64,000 nucleotides of DNA, from NCBI RefSeq assembly GCF_003937915.1, contig NZ_RHUM01000011.1:113430-177429 (forward strand), in the 5' to 3' direction. The notes beneath the pieces were generated by a model. The model was not told the DNA's origin. It ran no database searches and saw only the letters and a list, made by a program, of their open reading frames with translations. A program made the translations under genes and the position numbers. Shown piece by piece: positions 1 through 9,009 of the stretch. How positions within the stretch are numbered: position 1 is the stretch's first letter; every line of letters begins with the position of its first letter. The stretch comes from Erwinia sp. 198 (GTDB lineage Bacteria > Pseudomonadota > Gammaproteobacteria > Enterobacterales > Enterobacteriaceae).

Positions 1-109
1 GTCGATAATTTATAAACAATAATTAACAATTAAGACGCAACATCTTAGGGTAGCGAACAGGAGTGAGGCTTGCGTTAGCGCAATCTTTTGCGTAATAAAA
101 GGCGCGGCG

Positions 110-1327
110 TCAGCCCTGAAGAAGTTTCACCAGCAGCGTGCCGTTATAGAGCGCATCCTTAACCAGCGCGGCCCCTGGCATGGTGCCCTGGTTGTAAAAC
201 TGAGTGGGTTCGATGGCGATATGCTGGCCGTAAACCGGCAGGGACTGACGGCGTACGCAATCAGCGATGGCGGGATAAAGAATTTCGCTGGCGCGATTAA
301 GCGGCGATCCTATTACTATTTTTTCAGGGTTAAAGAGGTTGACCATAATTGCCAGGATACGACCTACGTGGTGCCCGACGCCGGTAACAATCCCTTTCGC
401 CAGCGGATCGCCTGCCAGCGCGGCATCGCAAAGCGACGCGGCGGTCAGCGGCTGCTGATGCAGCAGGCAGTCCGGCGCGGCCTGCATTTTTTGCGCGGCC
501 AGCTCCAGCACGCTTTCCAGACTCGCGACCGTTTCCAGACAGCCATGATTGCCGCAGTAACACTGTTTGCCCCAGGGCTCGACCTGGGTATGACCTATCT
601 CTACCAGCGTGCTGCTGCCGCTGTGCAGAAGGCGGCCACCGGTAATCACGCCCGCGCCGACGTTGTGATCGATAACGACCTGGATAACGTTATTAAGATC
701 GCGTGAGGCGCCAAACAGCGCTTCCGCCATGGTCCAGGCGCAGATATCATGCTGGATATAAACCGGCAGGCCGGTACGCGCCGACAGCGCCTCGCCCAGC
801 GGCATATCACTGACGCGGTAAAAAGGCATGCGATGCACGATGCCCTTTTGCGCATTGAGAATGCCCGGCAGCGTGATGGCGATAGCGGTTAGCCTTTCCA
901 GTTTCTGCTGGTGGCGAATAAAGAAGGCGTCGATTTCATTAATAATACGTGACAGCAGCGGCTGCGGATCGTCAACGGGCAGCGGCCGCACCTCTTCCAC
1001 CACCAGCAGGCTGCTTAAATCCCGCAGCGCCAACGTAAACTCGCCGTTGCCGATGCGGGCGGAAAGATAGTGCCAGGCCGGCGTGTCCACCACCAGGCCC
1101 ACAGCCGGGCGACCGCGGCTGCCCGCTTCCTGAAACTCCGTTTCCTGCACCAGATGCGCTTCCAGCATCTCGCGCACGATTTTTGTGATGCTTGCCGGCG
1201 CCAGCTGCGCTTTTTTTGACAGGGCAATACGTGATATCGGGCCGTAGCGGTCGATCAGGCGATACACCACGCCCGCATTGGTTTGCTTGATCTGATCGAT
1301 ATGGCCAGGCTGACTATCGGCTATCAC
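110..1327 (-). CDS. mlc: Mlc, glucose-responsive ROK-family repressor
   Basis: DNA-binding repressor of PTS and other sugar genes; in the known family it is sequestered at the membrane by unphosphorylated EIICB-Glc. The N-terminus has a winged helix (segment LAPASITKIVREMLEAHLV), followed by a ROK domain with the zinc-binding run CYCGNHGCLE. The 405-aa length matches E. coli Mlc (406). The frame opens at a TTG at 1345, but I chose the GTG at 1327 because the protein then starts IADSQPGHIDQIKQ, as in E. coli; a GAGG lies about 12 nt upstream. It sits beside ynfL-ynfM as in the E. coli terminus. Confidence 0.95.
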   Translation of the reverse strand: MIADSQPGHIDQIKQTNAGVVYRLIDRYGPISRIALSKKAQLAPASITKIVREMLEAHLVQETEFQEAGSRGRPAVGLVVDTPAWHYLSARIGNGEFTLALRDLSSLLVVEEVRPLPVDDPQPLLSRIINEIDAFFIRHQQKLERLTAIAITLPGILNAQKGIVHRMPFYRVSDMPLGEALSARTGLPVYIQHDICAWTMAEALFGASRDLNNVIQVVIDHNVGAGVITGGRLLHSGSSTLVEIGHTQVEPWGKQCYCGNHGCLETVASLESVLELAAQKMQAAPDCLLHQQPLTAASLCDAALAGDPLAKGIVTGVGHHVGRILAIMVNLFNPEKIVIGSPLNRASEILYPAIADCVRRQSLPVYGQHIAIEPTQFYNQGTMPGAALVKDALYNGTLLVKLLQG

Positions 1328-1444
1328 TTTATTTTCGCGCCTCAAAATAAATCTCTGCTCATGGTGAAACAGTTCCGCTGACTCGTCAACGCTTTGATTT
1401 TTATTGTGATTAACAGCACAAAATAATGCTTAGCCACTTGATCA

Positions 1445-2341
1445 TTACAAATCATCGTTTCTCAACATCAGGCTCAGCATATGCTGCGTAGCGGCACTGA
1501 CTTCGCCCTGCTTTTGCCACACCAGCCAGACCTCCGACAGCGCATCTTCCTCTTGCAGCTTCAGCCAGCTGAGCTGCTCCAGCCGCGCCCGGCGAAACGA
1601 CGCGGGCAGGATCGAGACGCCCAGTCCGGTGGCGACCAGCCCGAGAATGGTCATCGCTTCGCCCACTTCCTGGGCAATATTGGGCCGAACGGCATAGCGC
1701 TCCAGCAGCGTCAGGGTTTCGCTGTACAGCGCTGTGCCTACCTGAGGATCAAAAAATACAAAGGGTTCAGCCGCCAGTTCGCGCAGCGAGACAGTGCCGC
1801 ACCCGGCCAGACGATGCGCACAATGCACTACGGCGCAAAGCGGTTCCCGCAGCAGCAGCCGATGCTCCAGCGTGTCCGGCAGCGGCGTATTGCGCATCAC
1901 GCCCAGATCCAGCCGTCCTTCATGCAGCGGGGCCAGCTGCTGGCGTGTATTAATCTCCTGCATCTGTAAATGCACGTCCGGGTAGCGCTGGCGAAAGCTG
2001 AACAGCGCGTCGGAAACCGCAGAAATAAACGGCGCGGATGAGGTAAAGCCGATCCGCAGCGTGCCCTCTTCTCCGCGATGCAGCCTGGCGGCCTTATCGG
2101 CAGCAACGGTCACGTTTTGCAGGATTTGCCGGGCGCTGACCAGAAACTGGGCGCCAGCAGGCGTAAGCCGTACGCTACGGTTGGTGCGGGCCAGCAGCCT
2201 GGCGCCAATCTGCTGCTCCAGCTGCTGGATCTGCTGGCTGAGCGGCGGCTGGGAAAGAGCAAGCCGCTGAGCGGCGCGACCGAAATGCAGCTCCTCCGCG
2301 ACGGCAATAAAATAGCGTAGGTGACGAAGCTCAATATTCAT
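1445..2341 (-). CDS. ynfL: LysR-type regulator YnfL
   Basis: LysR transcription factor, 298 aa. The N-terminal winged helix-turn-helix starts MNIELRHLRYFIAVAEELHFGRA, with the dimerisation helix at about residues 60-90 and a periplasmic-binding-like effector domain after residue 90 (IGFTSSAPFISAVSDALF, VFFDPQVGTALY, ILPASFRRARLEQL). Close residue-level match to E. coli YnfL. It is divergent from ynfM across 96 bp, so regulation of that transporter is the natural inference; no ligand is known to me. Confidence 0.9.
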   Translation of the reverse strand: MNIELRHLRYFIAVAEELHFGRAAQRLALSQPPLSQQIQQLEQQIGARLLARTNRSVRLTPAGAQFLVSARQILQNVTVAADKAARLHRGEEGTLRIGFTSSAPFISAVSDALFSFRQRYPDVHLQMQEINTRQQLAPLHEGRLDLGVMRNTPLPDTLEHRLLLREPLCAVVHCAHRLAGCGTVSLRELAAEPFVFFDPQVGTALYSETLTLLERYAVRPNIAQEVGEAMTILGLVATGLGVSILPASFRRARLEQLSWLKLQEEDALSEVWLVWQKQGEVSAATQHMLSLMLRNDDL

Positions 2342-2437
2342 ATTTTAAACGTATCAATCGAGAGGATTAATAGATTATACAACCTGCTCAATGTTACATA
2401 AAATTAACATCAACTTTTCTACGTTTAAGGACAGGCA

Positions 2438-3673
2438 GTGAATGTTATGACCCGGCTCGTTACCGCAGAAAAAAACGTTACCCGACCCGCCGAAATTTAT
2501 ATTAAACGGGGCACGCCGCAGTTTATGCACGTAACGCTGGCGCTGTTTTCAGCGGGTTTAGCCACGTTTGCGCTGCTGTATTGCGTGCAGCCCATCTTGC
2601 CCATTCTGTCGCAGGCATTCGGCGTTTCGCCTGCCGCCAGCAGTATTTCCTTGTCTGTTTCTACCGGTCTGCTGGCGCTTGGCCTGCTGGTTACCGGCCC
2701 GCTTTCCGATGCGATCGGCCGTAAAAACGTTATGGTGACGGCGCTGATGCTGGCCGCGCTGTTTACGCTGCTTTCGGCAACCATGGCCAGCTGGCACGGC
2801 ATTCTGCTGATGCGCGCGCTGACGGGCCTGGCGCTGAGCGGCGTGGCGGCGGTGGGAATGACCTATTTGAGCGAAGAAATCCACCCCAGCGCCATCGCCT
2901 TTTCGATGGGCCTGTATATTAGCGGTAACTCCATCGGCGGCATGAGCGGCCGCCTGTTAAGCGGCGTGATCGCCGATTTTACCAGTTGGCGGGTCGCGGT
3001 CGCGGCTATCGGCTGCTTTGCGCTGGTGGCAGCGCTGATGTTCTGGAAAATTCTGCCGCCCTCGCGCCATTTCCGCCCCGCCTCGCTAAGGCCGCGCAGC
3101 CTGCTGATCAATTTTCGGCTGCACTGGCGCGACAGTGGCCTGCCGCTGCTGTTTGCGGAAGGTTTTTTGCTGATGGGCGCGTTCGTCACGCTGTTTAACT
3201 ATATCGGCTACCGGCTGCTGTCACCGCCGTGGTCGCTGAGCCAGGCGGTGGTAGGATTGCTTTCCGTGGTCTATCTCACCGGCTCCTGGAGCTCGCCGAA
3301 AGCGGGCGCAATGACCGCTAAATACGGCCGGGCCATGGTGCTGCTGGCGTCGGTGGCCATGATGCTGGCTGGCGTGCTGATTACCCTGGCGAATACCTTA
3401 TGGCTGATTTTTCCTGGCATGATGCTGTTTACGGCCGGCTTTTTTGCGGCGCATTCCGTCGCCAGCGGCTGGATAGGCCCGCGCGCCAGGCGTGCCAAAG
3501 GCCAGGCCTCTTCGCTTTATCTTTTTAGCTACTACCTGGGATCGAGCCTGGCGGGTACGCTCGGCGGCGTATTCTGGCATCATTTCGGTTGGCCGGGCAT
3601 TGCCGGTTTTATCACGCTGCTGCTGCTGCTGGCGCTGATAACCGGTTTCCGTCTGCACCGTAAAAAGCTGTAA
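2438..3673 (+). CDS. ynfM: MFS transporter YnfM
   Basis: Inner-membrane major facilitator protein, 411 aa, about 12 transmembrane helices, close to E. coli YnfM (417 aa). Conserved runs include GTPQFMHVTLALFSAGLATF, the loop 2-3 motif GPLSDAIGRKNV, and GLYISGNSIGGMSGR. Substrate unknown; the family is arabinose/drug-efflux-like. The GTG at 2438 is chosen as start because AAGGA lies 6 nt upstream; an ATG three codons later is poorly placed. Divergent from its probable regulator ynfL; ends in a hairpin shared with msrA. Confidence 0.9.
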   Translation: MNVMTRLVTAEKNVTRPAEIYIKRGTPQFMHVTLALFSAGLATFALLYCVQPILPILSQAFGVSPAASSISLSVSTGLLALGLLVTGPLSDAIGRKNVMVTALMLAALFTLLSATMASWHGILLMRALTGLALSGVAAVGMTYLSEEIHPSAIAFSMGLYISGNSIGGMSGRLLSGVIADFTSWRVAVAAIGCFALVAALMFWKILPPSRHFRPASLRPRSLLINFRLHWRDSGLPLLFAEGFLLMGAFVTLFNYIGYRLLSPPWSLSQAVVGLLSVVYLTGSWSSPKAGAMTAKYGRAMVLLASVAMMLAGVLITLANTLWLIFPGMMLFTAGFFAAHSVASGWIGPRARRAKGQASSLYLFSYYLGSSLAGTLGGVFWHHFGWPGIAGFITLLLLLALITGFRLHRKKL

Positions 3674-3676
3674 AAA

Positions 3677-3704
3677 AAAGCGGGCTGGCTGCCCGCTTTC
3701 AGAA
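3677..3704 (-). terminator. Terminator shared by msrA and ynfM
   Basis: AAAGCGGGC and GCCCGCTTT form a perfect 9-bp stem around a 5-nt loop. On the minus strand the stem runs into eight U, a strong intrinsic terminator for msrA. On the plus strand the tail is only a few T, so it is weaker for ynfM. Confidence 0.8.
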
Positions 3705-3712
3705 GTAACGCC

Positions 3713-4240
3713 TTATTTATTCTGGCTGGCGTAGTGCTTGCGCAGCTTCTGCAGTTTTGGCGGGATCACGGCCAGGCAATAACGGTTTTCCTGCCCTTCG
3801 CCTTCCCAATAGTTCTGATGATAATCTTCCGCCGGATACCATTCGCTGGCGCCCTCGATGGTCGTTACCACCGGCTCGGCCAGCTCCGCCTGCGCGCGCG
3901 CGATAGCCGCTTTGGCCTCCACCGCCTGAGTTTCATTCAGCGGGAAAATCGCCGAGCGGTATTGGGTTCCGATATCGTTACCCTGGCGGTTTAGCTGGGT
4001 TGGATCGTGGGTAGCGAAGCTAATATCCAGCAGCTCGCCGTAGCTGATTTTTTCCGGATCGAACCCCAGACGGATAGCTTCCGCATGGCCGGTTTCGCCC
4101 GTGCAGACCTGCTTGTATGTCGGGTTGGCAACGTGGCCGCCAATATAGCCGCTCTCTACCGATTCCACGCCGTTAATCTGTTTAAATACGGCTTCGGTAC
4201 ACCAGAAACAGCCACCCGCGATAATTGCATATTCAGTCAT
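3713..4240 (-). CDS. msrA: Peptide methionine-S-sulfoxide reductase MsrA
   Basis: Repairs oxidised methionine by reducing the S epimer of methionine sulfoxide, using thioredoxin. The catalytic motif GCFWC is near residue 10, and the family runs SGYIGG and GTQYRSAIF are present. At 175 aa it is the short form, without the N-terminal extension of E. coli MsrA (212 aa). Two tandem ATG codons exist; the second (4240) has AAGGA at better spacing. Monocistronic; shares a terminator with ynfM and is divergent from betT. Confidence 0.93.
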   Translation of the reverse strand: MTEYAIIAGGCFWCTEAVFKQINGVESVESGYIGGHVANPTYKQVCTGETGHAEAIRLGFDPEKISYGELLDISFATHDPTQLNRQGNDIGTQYRSAIFPLNETQAVEAKAAIARAQAELAEPVVTTIEGASEWYPAEDYHQNYWEGEGQENRYCLAVIPPKLQKLRKHYASQNK

Positions 4241-4408
4241 CATAATTCCTTATTTGCTCTTGCAAGCCTCGTTGATCATTGCAGCATAAGTTTTTAATTA
4301 TTGCTACGCACTTCCATGCGGTCATGGTTATTAGAGTAAAAGTCAAAACCAATAACGCACAGAAACTATAAGGTCTGACGCAGTGAATTTACCGCTCGGT
4401 TATTTTTA

Positions 4409-4422
4409 ATTGAATGCTCAAT
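4409..4422 (+). promoter_or_regulatory. BetI-type operator upstream of betT
   Basis: ATTGAATGCTCAAT differs at two of 14 positions from the perfect palindrome ATTGAACGTTCAAT found upstream of betI at 52109. In both places the box is followed by CAA, one base and an A-run. The 4244-4636 gap holds no gene; this box is its clearest feature. In E. coli BetI represses divergent betT and betIBA, so the same regulator probably acts here on unlinked genes. Confidence 0.6.
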
Positions 4423-4636
4423 CAATAAAAACTATCATGTGGAGCTTACTTTTTAACAATTGAAGGAAGGAGACGTGGCAAACAGCTAAATAATCCAAGA
4501 AGATCAACCTGATAAACTACCTCCCCGGGCGGTTCCCCAGTGTAATTAGCGGATATGCGGCGGATGTTTCCCAGTATGCGCTAAGGCACGCTTTGTGAAA
4601 ACCGGGTTTATTCTTGAGCATTTTTTCGGAGAATCT

Positions 4637-6676
4637 ATGCCGACGACTGAAATACCCAGGAAAGATCAGCAAGACCGCATTAACCCCGTGGTCTTTTATA
4701 CCTCAGCAGCGTTAATTTTGCTGTTCTCGCTTGCCACTATCTTTTTCACCGATTTATCCGATCGCTGGATAAATAATACCCTGCAGTGGGTCTCCAATAC
4801 GTTCGGCTGGTATTACCTGCTGGCGGCCACCGTTTATATCGTCTTTGTGGTGCTGATCGCCGCTTCCCGTTTTGGTTCTATCAAGCTCGGCCCGGAACAG
4901 TCCAAGCCGGAATTCAGCCTGATGAGCTGGGCGGCGATGCTGTTTGCCGCCGGCATTGGTATCGATCTGATGTTCTTCTCCGTAGCGGAACCGGTCACGC
5001 AATATATGATGCCGCCGGAAGGCCAGGGGCAGACGCTGGAGGCGGCGCGACAGGCGATGGTCTGGACGCTGTTCCACTATGGTTTAACCGGTTGGGCGAT
5101 GTATGCGCTGATGGGCATCGCGCTGGGCTACTTCAGCTATCGTTACGGCCTGCCGCTGACTATCCGCTCTGCGCTCTATCCTATCTTCGGTAAGCGGATC
5201 AATGGCCCTATCGGCCATTCGGTCGATATCGCGGCGGTTATCGGGACTATTTTCGGTATCGCCACCACGTTGGGGATTGGCGTGGTGCAGCTCAACTACG
5301 GTCTGAAGGTGCTGTTTGACGTGCCGGAAGGGCTGACCGCCCAGGCAGCGCTGATTGCGCTATCGGTAATTATGGCGACTATTTCCGTCACTTCCGGCGT
5401 GAATAAAGGCATCCGTTTGCTGTCGGAACTTAACGTGCTGCTGGCGCTTGGTCTGATCCTGTTCGTGCTGTGCATGGGGAACACCAGCTTCCTGCTTAAT
5501 GCGCTGGTGCTCAACGTTGGCGACTACATCAACCGCTTTATGGGTATGACGCTGAACAGTTTTGCCTTCGACCGCCCTACCGAATGGATGAACAACTGGA
5601 CGCTGTTCTTCTGGGCGTGGTGGGTTGCCTGGTCGCCGTTTGTCGGCCTGTTCCTGGCGCGAATTTCACGCGGCCGTACCATCCGTCAGTTTGTGGTGGG
5701 CACGCTGACCATTCCGTTTATCTTTACCCTGCTGTGGCTGTCGATTTTCGGCAACAGCGCGCTGTATGAAATTATTCACGGCAACGCCGCGCTGGCGCAG
5801 GAAACGCTGGCTCACCCGGAACGCGGCTTCTACAGCCTGCTGGCACAGTATCCTGCCTTTACCTTCAGCGCCTCTGTAGCCACCATCACTGGCCTGCTCT
5901 TTTACGTCACCTCGGCGGACTCCGGCTCGCTGGTGCTGGGCAACTTCACCTCGAAGCTGAGCGACATCAATAACGATGCGCCTAACTGGCTGCGTATTTT
6001 CTGGTCGCTGGCGATTGGCCTGTTGACGCTGGGCATGCTGATGGTTAACGGCGTGACCGCGCTACAGAAAACCACGGTGATTATGGGTCTGCCCTTCAGC
6101 TTTGTGATTTTCTTTGTGATGGCCGGTCTCTATAAGTCGCTGCGCGTGGAAGATCACCGCCGCGCCAGTACTATCGTCAGCACGCCGCCAGCGCCGGTTT
6201 CTCGCGAGGATCGCCTGAACTGGAAACAGCGTATCTCACGCGTAATGAACTATCCAGGCAGTACGCATACTAAAAAGATGCTGGATAACGTCTGTCGACC
6301 GGCGATGGAAGAAGTCGCGCTGGAGCTGGAGCGACGCGGCGCTAAGGTGCAGGTCAACGAGCTGCCGCCGCTGGAGGATGAACGCCTCAATCATCTGGAA
6401 ATGGTGGTCAACCTGGGCGACGAGCAGAGCTTCCTGTATCAGATCTGGCCGCAGCGCTACTCGGTGCCGGCGTTTACCTATCGTGCCCGCAGCGGCAAGT
6501 CGGACTATTTCCGTCTGGAAACCTTCCTGCTTGAGGGGACCCAGGGCAACGATCTGATGGACTATACCAAAGAGCAGATCATCAATGACATTCTCGACCA
6601 GTACGAGCGTCATCTGACCTTCCTGCATATTCATCGGGAAGCGCCGGGCAGCACCATGCCTTTCCCGGAAGCCTGA
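4637..6676 (+). CDS. betT: High-affinity choline transporter BetT
   Basis: BCCT-family, proton-driven choline uptake for glycine betaine synthesis under osmotic stress. 679 aa against 677 in E. coli, with near-identical stretches (INPVVFYTSA, AAMLFAAGIGIDLMFFSVAE, WTLFFWAWWVAWSPFVGLF). About 12 transmembrane helices are followed by a long cytoplasmic C-terminal osmosensory domain (roughly residues 510-679). A GTG at 4595 is in frame, but the ATG at 4637 follows GGAGAA and matches the E. coli N-terminus. Unusually it stands alone: betIBA lies 47 kb to the right. Confidence 0.95.
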   Translation: MPTTEIPRKDQQDRINPVVFYTSAALILLFSLATIFFTDLSDRWINNTLQWVSNTFGWYYLLAATVYIVFVVLIAASRFGSIKLGPEQSKPEFSLMSWAAMLFAAGIGIDLMFFSVAEPVTQYMMPPEGQGQTLEAARQAMVWTLFHYGLTGWAMYALMGIALGYFSYRYGLPLTIRSALYPIFGKRINGPIGHSVDIAAVIGTIFGIATTLGIGVVQLNYGLKVLFDVPEGLTAQAALIALSVIMATISVTSGVNKGIRLLSELNVLLALGLILFVLCMGNTSFLLNALVLNVGDYINRFMGMTLNSFAFDRPTEWMNNWTLFFWAWWVAWSPFVGLFLARISRGRTIRQFVVGTLTIPFIFTLLWLSIFGNSALYEIIHGNAALAQETLAHPERGFYSLLAQYPAFTFSASVATITGLLFYVTSADSGSLVLGNFTSKLSDINNDAPNWLRIFWSLAIGLLTLGMLMVNGVTALQKTTVIMGLPFSFVIFFVMAGLYKSLRVEDHRRASTIVSTPPAPVSREDRLNWKQRISRVMNYPGSTHTKKMLDNVCRPAMEEVALELERRGAKVQVNELPPLEDERLNHLEMVVNLGDEQSFLYQIWPQRYSVPAFTYRARSGKSDYFRLETFLLEGTQGNDLMDYTKEQIINDILDQYERHLTFLHIHREAPGSTMPFPEA

Positions 6677-6688
6677 TAAAAGACCAGG

Positions 6689-6715
6689 GCCGGACTTTTA
6701 GTCCGGCTTTTTTTT
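6689..6715 (+). terminator. betT terminator containing the abrB stop codon
   Basis: GCCGGAC and GTCCGGC form a 7-bp stem with loop TTTTA, followed by a run of T: an intrinsic terminator for betT. The convergent abrB-like gene ends inside it; its stop codon is the loop. Confidence 0.85.
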
Positions 6716-7774
6716 GCCCGTCATTTGCCGCGCACCTGCCCGCTTCGCTAACCATTTAGCTAAAAGCGGCCCGGTAAGCAGCACCACCATAAAACGCCCG
6801 GTTTGCATGGCCATAACAAAGGAAAGATCGACATGGCTGGACGCGGCAATAATGGCTACGGAGTCGGCGCCGCCGGGACTGGTTGCCAGGTAAGCGGTTA
6901 AAGGATCGATACCGGCGAAACGTACCAGTAAAAAAGCCAGCCCGCAGCAAACGGCCACCAGGCTAAATATCGCCAGCAGCAGACGCGGCAGCGCCTTCGC
7001 CGCATAGATAAGGATAGCGCGATTGAAGCGCAGACCGATGCTCCAGCCAATCAAAGCATATGCCGTCATCAGTAAAACAGGCGGTAATTCCAGTTTTACC
7101 CAGTGGGTATTTTGCACCAGTAATCCGCCAGCCAGCGAAATTAATAAAGCGCCCGCTGGCAGTTTTAACAGGCGGCTAATTCCCACGCAGGCCGCAATCA
7201 CTAATAAAGTGGCGCCGAACGCGGGCCATTCCACTGGTTGAATAATGGTAAACGCTGAACCTGATGACGCTGTTGGCGAAGGCGCCCAGATACGTGCGAT
7301 CAAGGTAGCCAGCACCGCGACAATAACCACACGCAGATATTGCATAAAAGCGACCAGCCGCACATCGGCATCATAATTTTCCGCCATCAGCGTCATTGCT
7401 GCAGCGGCGCCGGGCGACGATCCCCATATTGCCGTTGATCCTGGCAACACCTGCCAGCGGGTTAACAGCCATCCCGACAACGCGCTGGCGATAATAACGG
7501 AGAAAATAGTCGCGCCGAACAGCGGCCAGTTTGCGGCTATTTCTGTAAATATTGAGGGCGGCATGGCGCGGGCGATCATACACCCCACCACGCCCTGCGC
7601 TAAATAAAAAAGCGGTCTGGCAATGATCACCGGTTTATCGCGAGCGGCAAAGACAATCGCCACCAGCATGGGGCCAAGCAGCAGCGCGGCCGGCAGCCGT
7701 AGCTGCTCAAGAAGGCTTACGACAAGCGCAGACAACAAAATCAGAGCGGGCCAGCGAAAAAAAGAGGCGTGCAT
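6698..7774 (-). CDS. abrB: AbrB-family integral membrane protein
   Basis: 358-aa inner-membrane protein of the AbrB duplication family (PF05145), about 10 hydrophobic segments. Typical runs are LLGPMLVAIVFA, SSPGAAAAMTLMAENYDADV in the first repeat and TSPGGADSVAIIAASSHVDL in the second, showing the internal duplication. E. coli AbrB has been linked to aidB expression, but the family is annotated as a putative transporter and its substrate is unknown. AGGA precedes the ATG by 7 nt. Its last codons overlap the betT terminator. Confidence 0.75.
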   Translation of the reverse strand: MHASFFRWPALILLSALVVSLLEQLRLPAALLLGPMLVAIVFAARDKPVIIARPLFYLAQGVVGCMIARAMPPSIFTEIAANWPLFGATIFSVIIASALSGWLLTRWQVLPGSTAIWGSSPGAAAAMTLMAENYDADVRLVAFMQYLRVVIVAVLATLIARIWAPSPTASSGSAFTIIQPVEWPAFGATLLVIAACVGISRLLKLPAGALLISLAGGLLVQNTHWVKLELPPVLLMTAYALIGWSIGLRFNRAILIYAAKALPRLLLAIFSLVAVCCGLAFLLVRFAGIDPLTAYLATSPGGADSVAIIAASSHVDLSFVMAMQTGRFMVVLLTGPLLAKWLAKRAGARQMTGKKKPD

Positions 7775-7941
7775 TAATTTATCCTGCTGAAACAGATAAT
7801 TTTATCCTGGCACATCAAAACAAACCCTACCAGCACCGCTGGTTATTACCTGCGCGGCCTATAAAGCTTTAATCCTTTGTTTTAAAGCTACGGGGTAGCT
7901 GCGTGTAATAGCGGACTTAACGCAACCTTTAAACGCATGGC

Positions 7942-7964
7942 TAATAGTATGTTGTAACTACAAA
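7942..7964 (+). other. Replication terminator (Ter) site 1
   Basis: The core AGTATGTTGTAACTA (7946-7960) is identical to the core of E. coli Ter sites bound by Tus, including the G at position 6. As written on the plus strand, the blocking face points left, so forks moving left to right would be arrested. It lies in the 701-bp gap between the abrB-like and hns-like genes, which holds no recognisable gene. Confidence 0.88.
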
Positions 7965-8475
7965 GATAAGTAGAATGGACGAATTTGGCGATAAATAGGG
8001 AAACGCGCAGGGCGAACCAGGCCAGTTTTGTATCCTGATATTTTTATCTTTGCCGCTTTCATTATAAGCGACTGCTTTACTCATTTTACCTGGCGACAGA
8101 GTTCAGAGCCGTGCAACATAACGGGTAGATAAACAAGCCTGCTGACAGCTTGCAAAAATTTCTTACGATGTCGTTACAGCAGATTAAATCCGCTCTCTTT
8201 CCCCGTGCGCGCCGACGCTGTAATTGTAGTCTTGTTTGATAAGCCTGACGTGCCTTTTTATTGTCACACTTCTGTATGGCGTTAAGAATTTTCCCATTCA
8301 TAAAAAAATATAGCGTCATTCTGCCGGTGCTATTTTGTAAAAATATGGAAAAGTCGCGCAATTAAGGATTTTTTTTGAGATTTAGTGTTTTTAACTGCGG
8401 CAATTCTATGTACACTGTCCTACGATACATACACCGATTATGTTTTTTAACTAACTTAACGCTACGGATTCCTTT

Positions 8476-8877
8476 ATGAGCGAAACTCTGAAAGTACTAA
8501 ATAACATTCGAACTCTTCGTGCACAGGCTCGTGAAGTTTCTTTATCTGAACTGGAAGAGATGCTGGAAAAACTCGAAGCAGTTGTTAACGAACGTCGTGA
8601 TGCAGAAGCGGCTATCGCTTCTGAAATCAAAGAAAAAGAAGAGAAGCTGGCGAAATATCGTCAGATGCTTCTGGACGACGGTATCGATTTAAGCGAGCTG
8701 ACCGCAGCTGAAACTAATTCAGGTAAATCTCGCGCCAAGCGCGCACCACGTCCTGCTAAATATCAATATACCGATGAAAATGGCGAAACCAAATCATGGA
8801 CCGGCCAGGGCCGTACGCCAGCAGTGATTAAGCAGGCGCTGGATCAGGGTAAAAAGCTGGAAGATTTTCTGATTTAA
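8476..8877 (+). CDS. H-NS/StpA-family nucleoid protein
   Basis: Xenogeneic silencer and nucleoid-structuring protein, 133 aa. Residues 1-65 are the coiled-coil oligomerisation domain ([20 protein letters not shown]); a basic linker follows; residues 90-133 are the DNA-binding domain with the [13 protein letters not shown] loop, here SWTGQGRTP. The end [12 protein letters not shown] lacks the KQ tail of E. coli H-NS and resembles StpA. Canonical hns lies near galU/tdk in relatives, so this may be a second paralogue or a relocated hns; the window cannot tell. It is flanked by Ter sites and has its own terminator. Confidence 0.88.
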   Translation: MSETLKVLNNIRTLRAQAREVSLSELEEMLEKLEAVVNERRDAEAAIASEIKEKEEKLAKYRQMLLDDGIDLSELTAAETNSGKSRAKRAPRPAKYQYTDENGETKSWTGQGRTPAVIKQALDQGKKLEDFLI

Positions 8878-8884
8878 ATCTTCA

Positions 8885-8916
8885 GCCACGCTGATCGTTC
8901 AGCGTGGCAGCTTTTA
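8885..8916 (+). terminator. Terminator of the H-NS-like gene
   Basis: GCCACGCTGA and TCAGCGTGGC form a perfect 10-bp stem with a TCGT loop, then AGCTTTTA. It lies 7 nt after the stop codon. Confidence 0.85.
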
Positions 8917-8980
8917 TTCCCTTTCCAGCCGGTTTCTTTATTCCCTCGCTTGCGTAGTCAATCTTTGATCTCTACCATCT

Positions 8981-9003
8981 TATAAGTATGTTGTAACTAA
9001 GGA
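8981..9003 (+). other. Replication terminator (Ter) site 2, in the tus leader
   Basis: Matches E. coli TerB at 20 of 23 positions and contains the same core AGTATGTTGTAACTA as site 1. It overlaps the AAGGA ribosome-binding site of tus, so bound Tus should repress its own synthesis, as known for TerB in E. coli. Same polarity as site 1: forks arriving from the left are blocked. Confidence 0.93.
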
Positions 9004-9009
9004 CATATG

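Noticed and set aside
8086..8361. 91-codon minus-strand frame between Ter site 1 and the H-NS-like gene
   Set aside because: No ribosome-binding site or recognisable domain, and it covers the likely promoter region of the H-NS-like gene.
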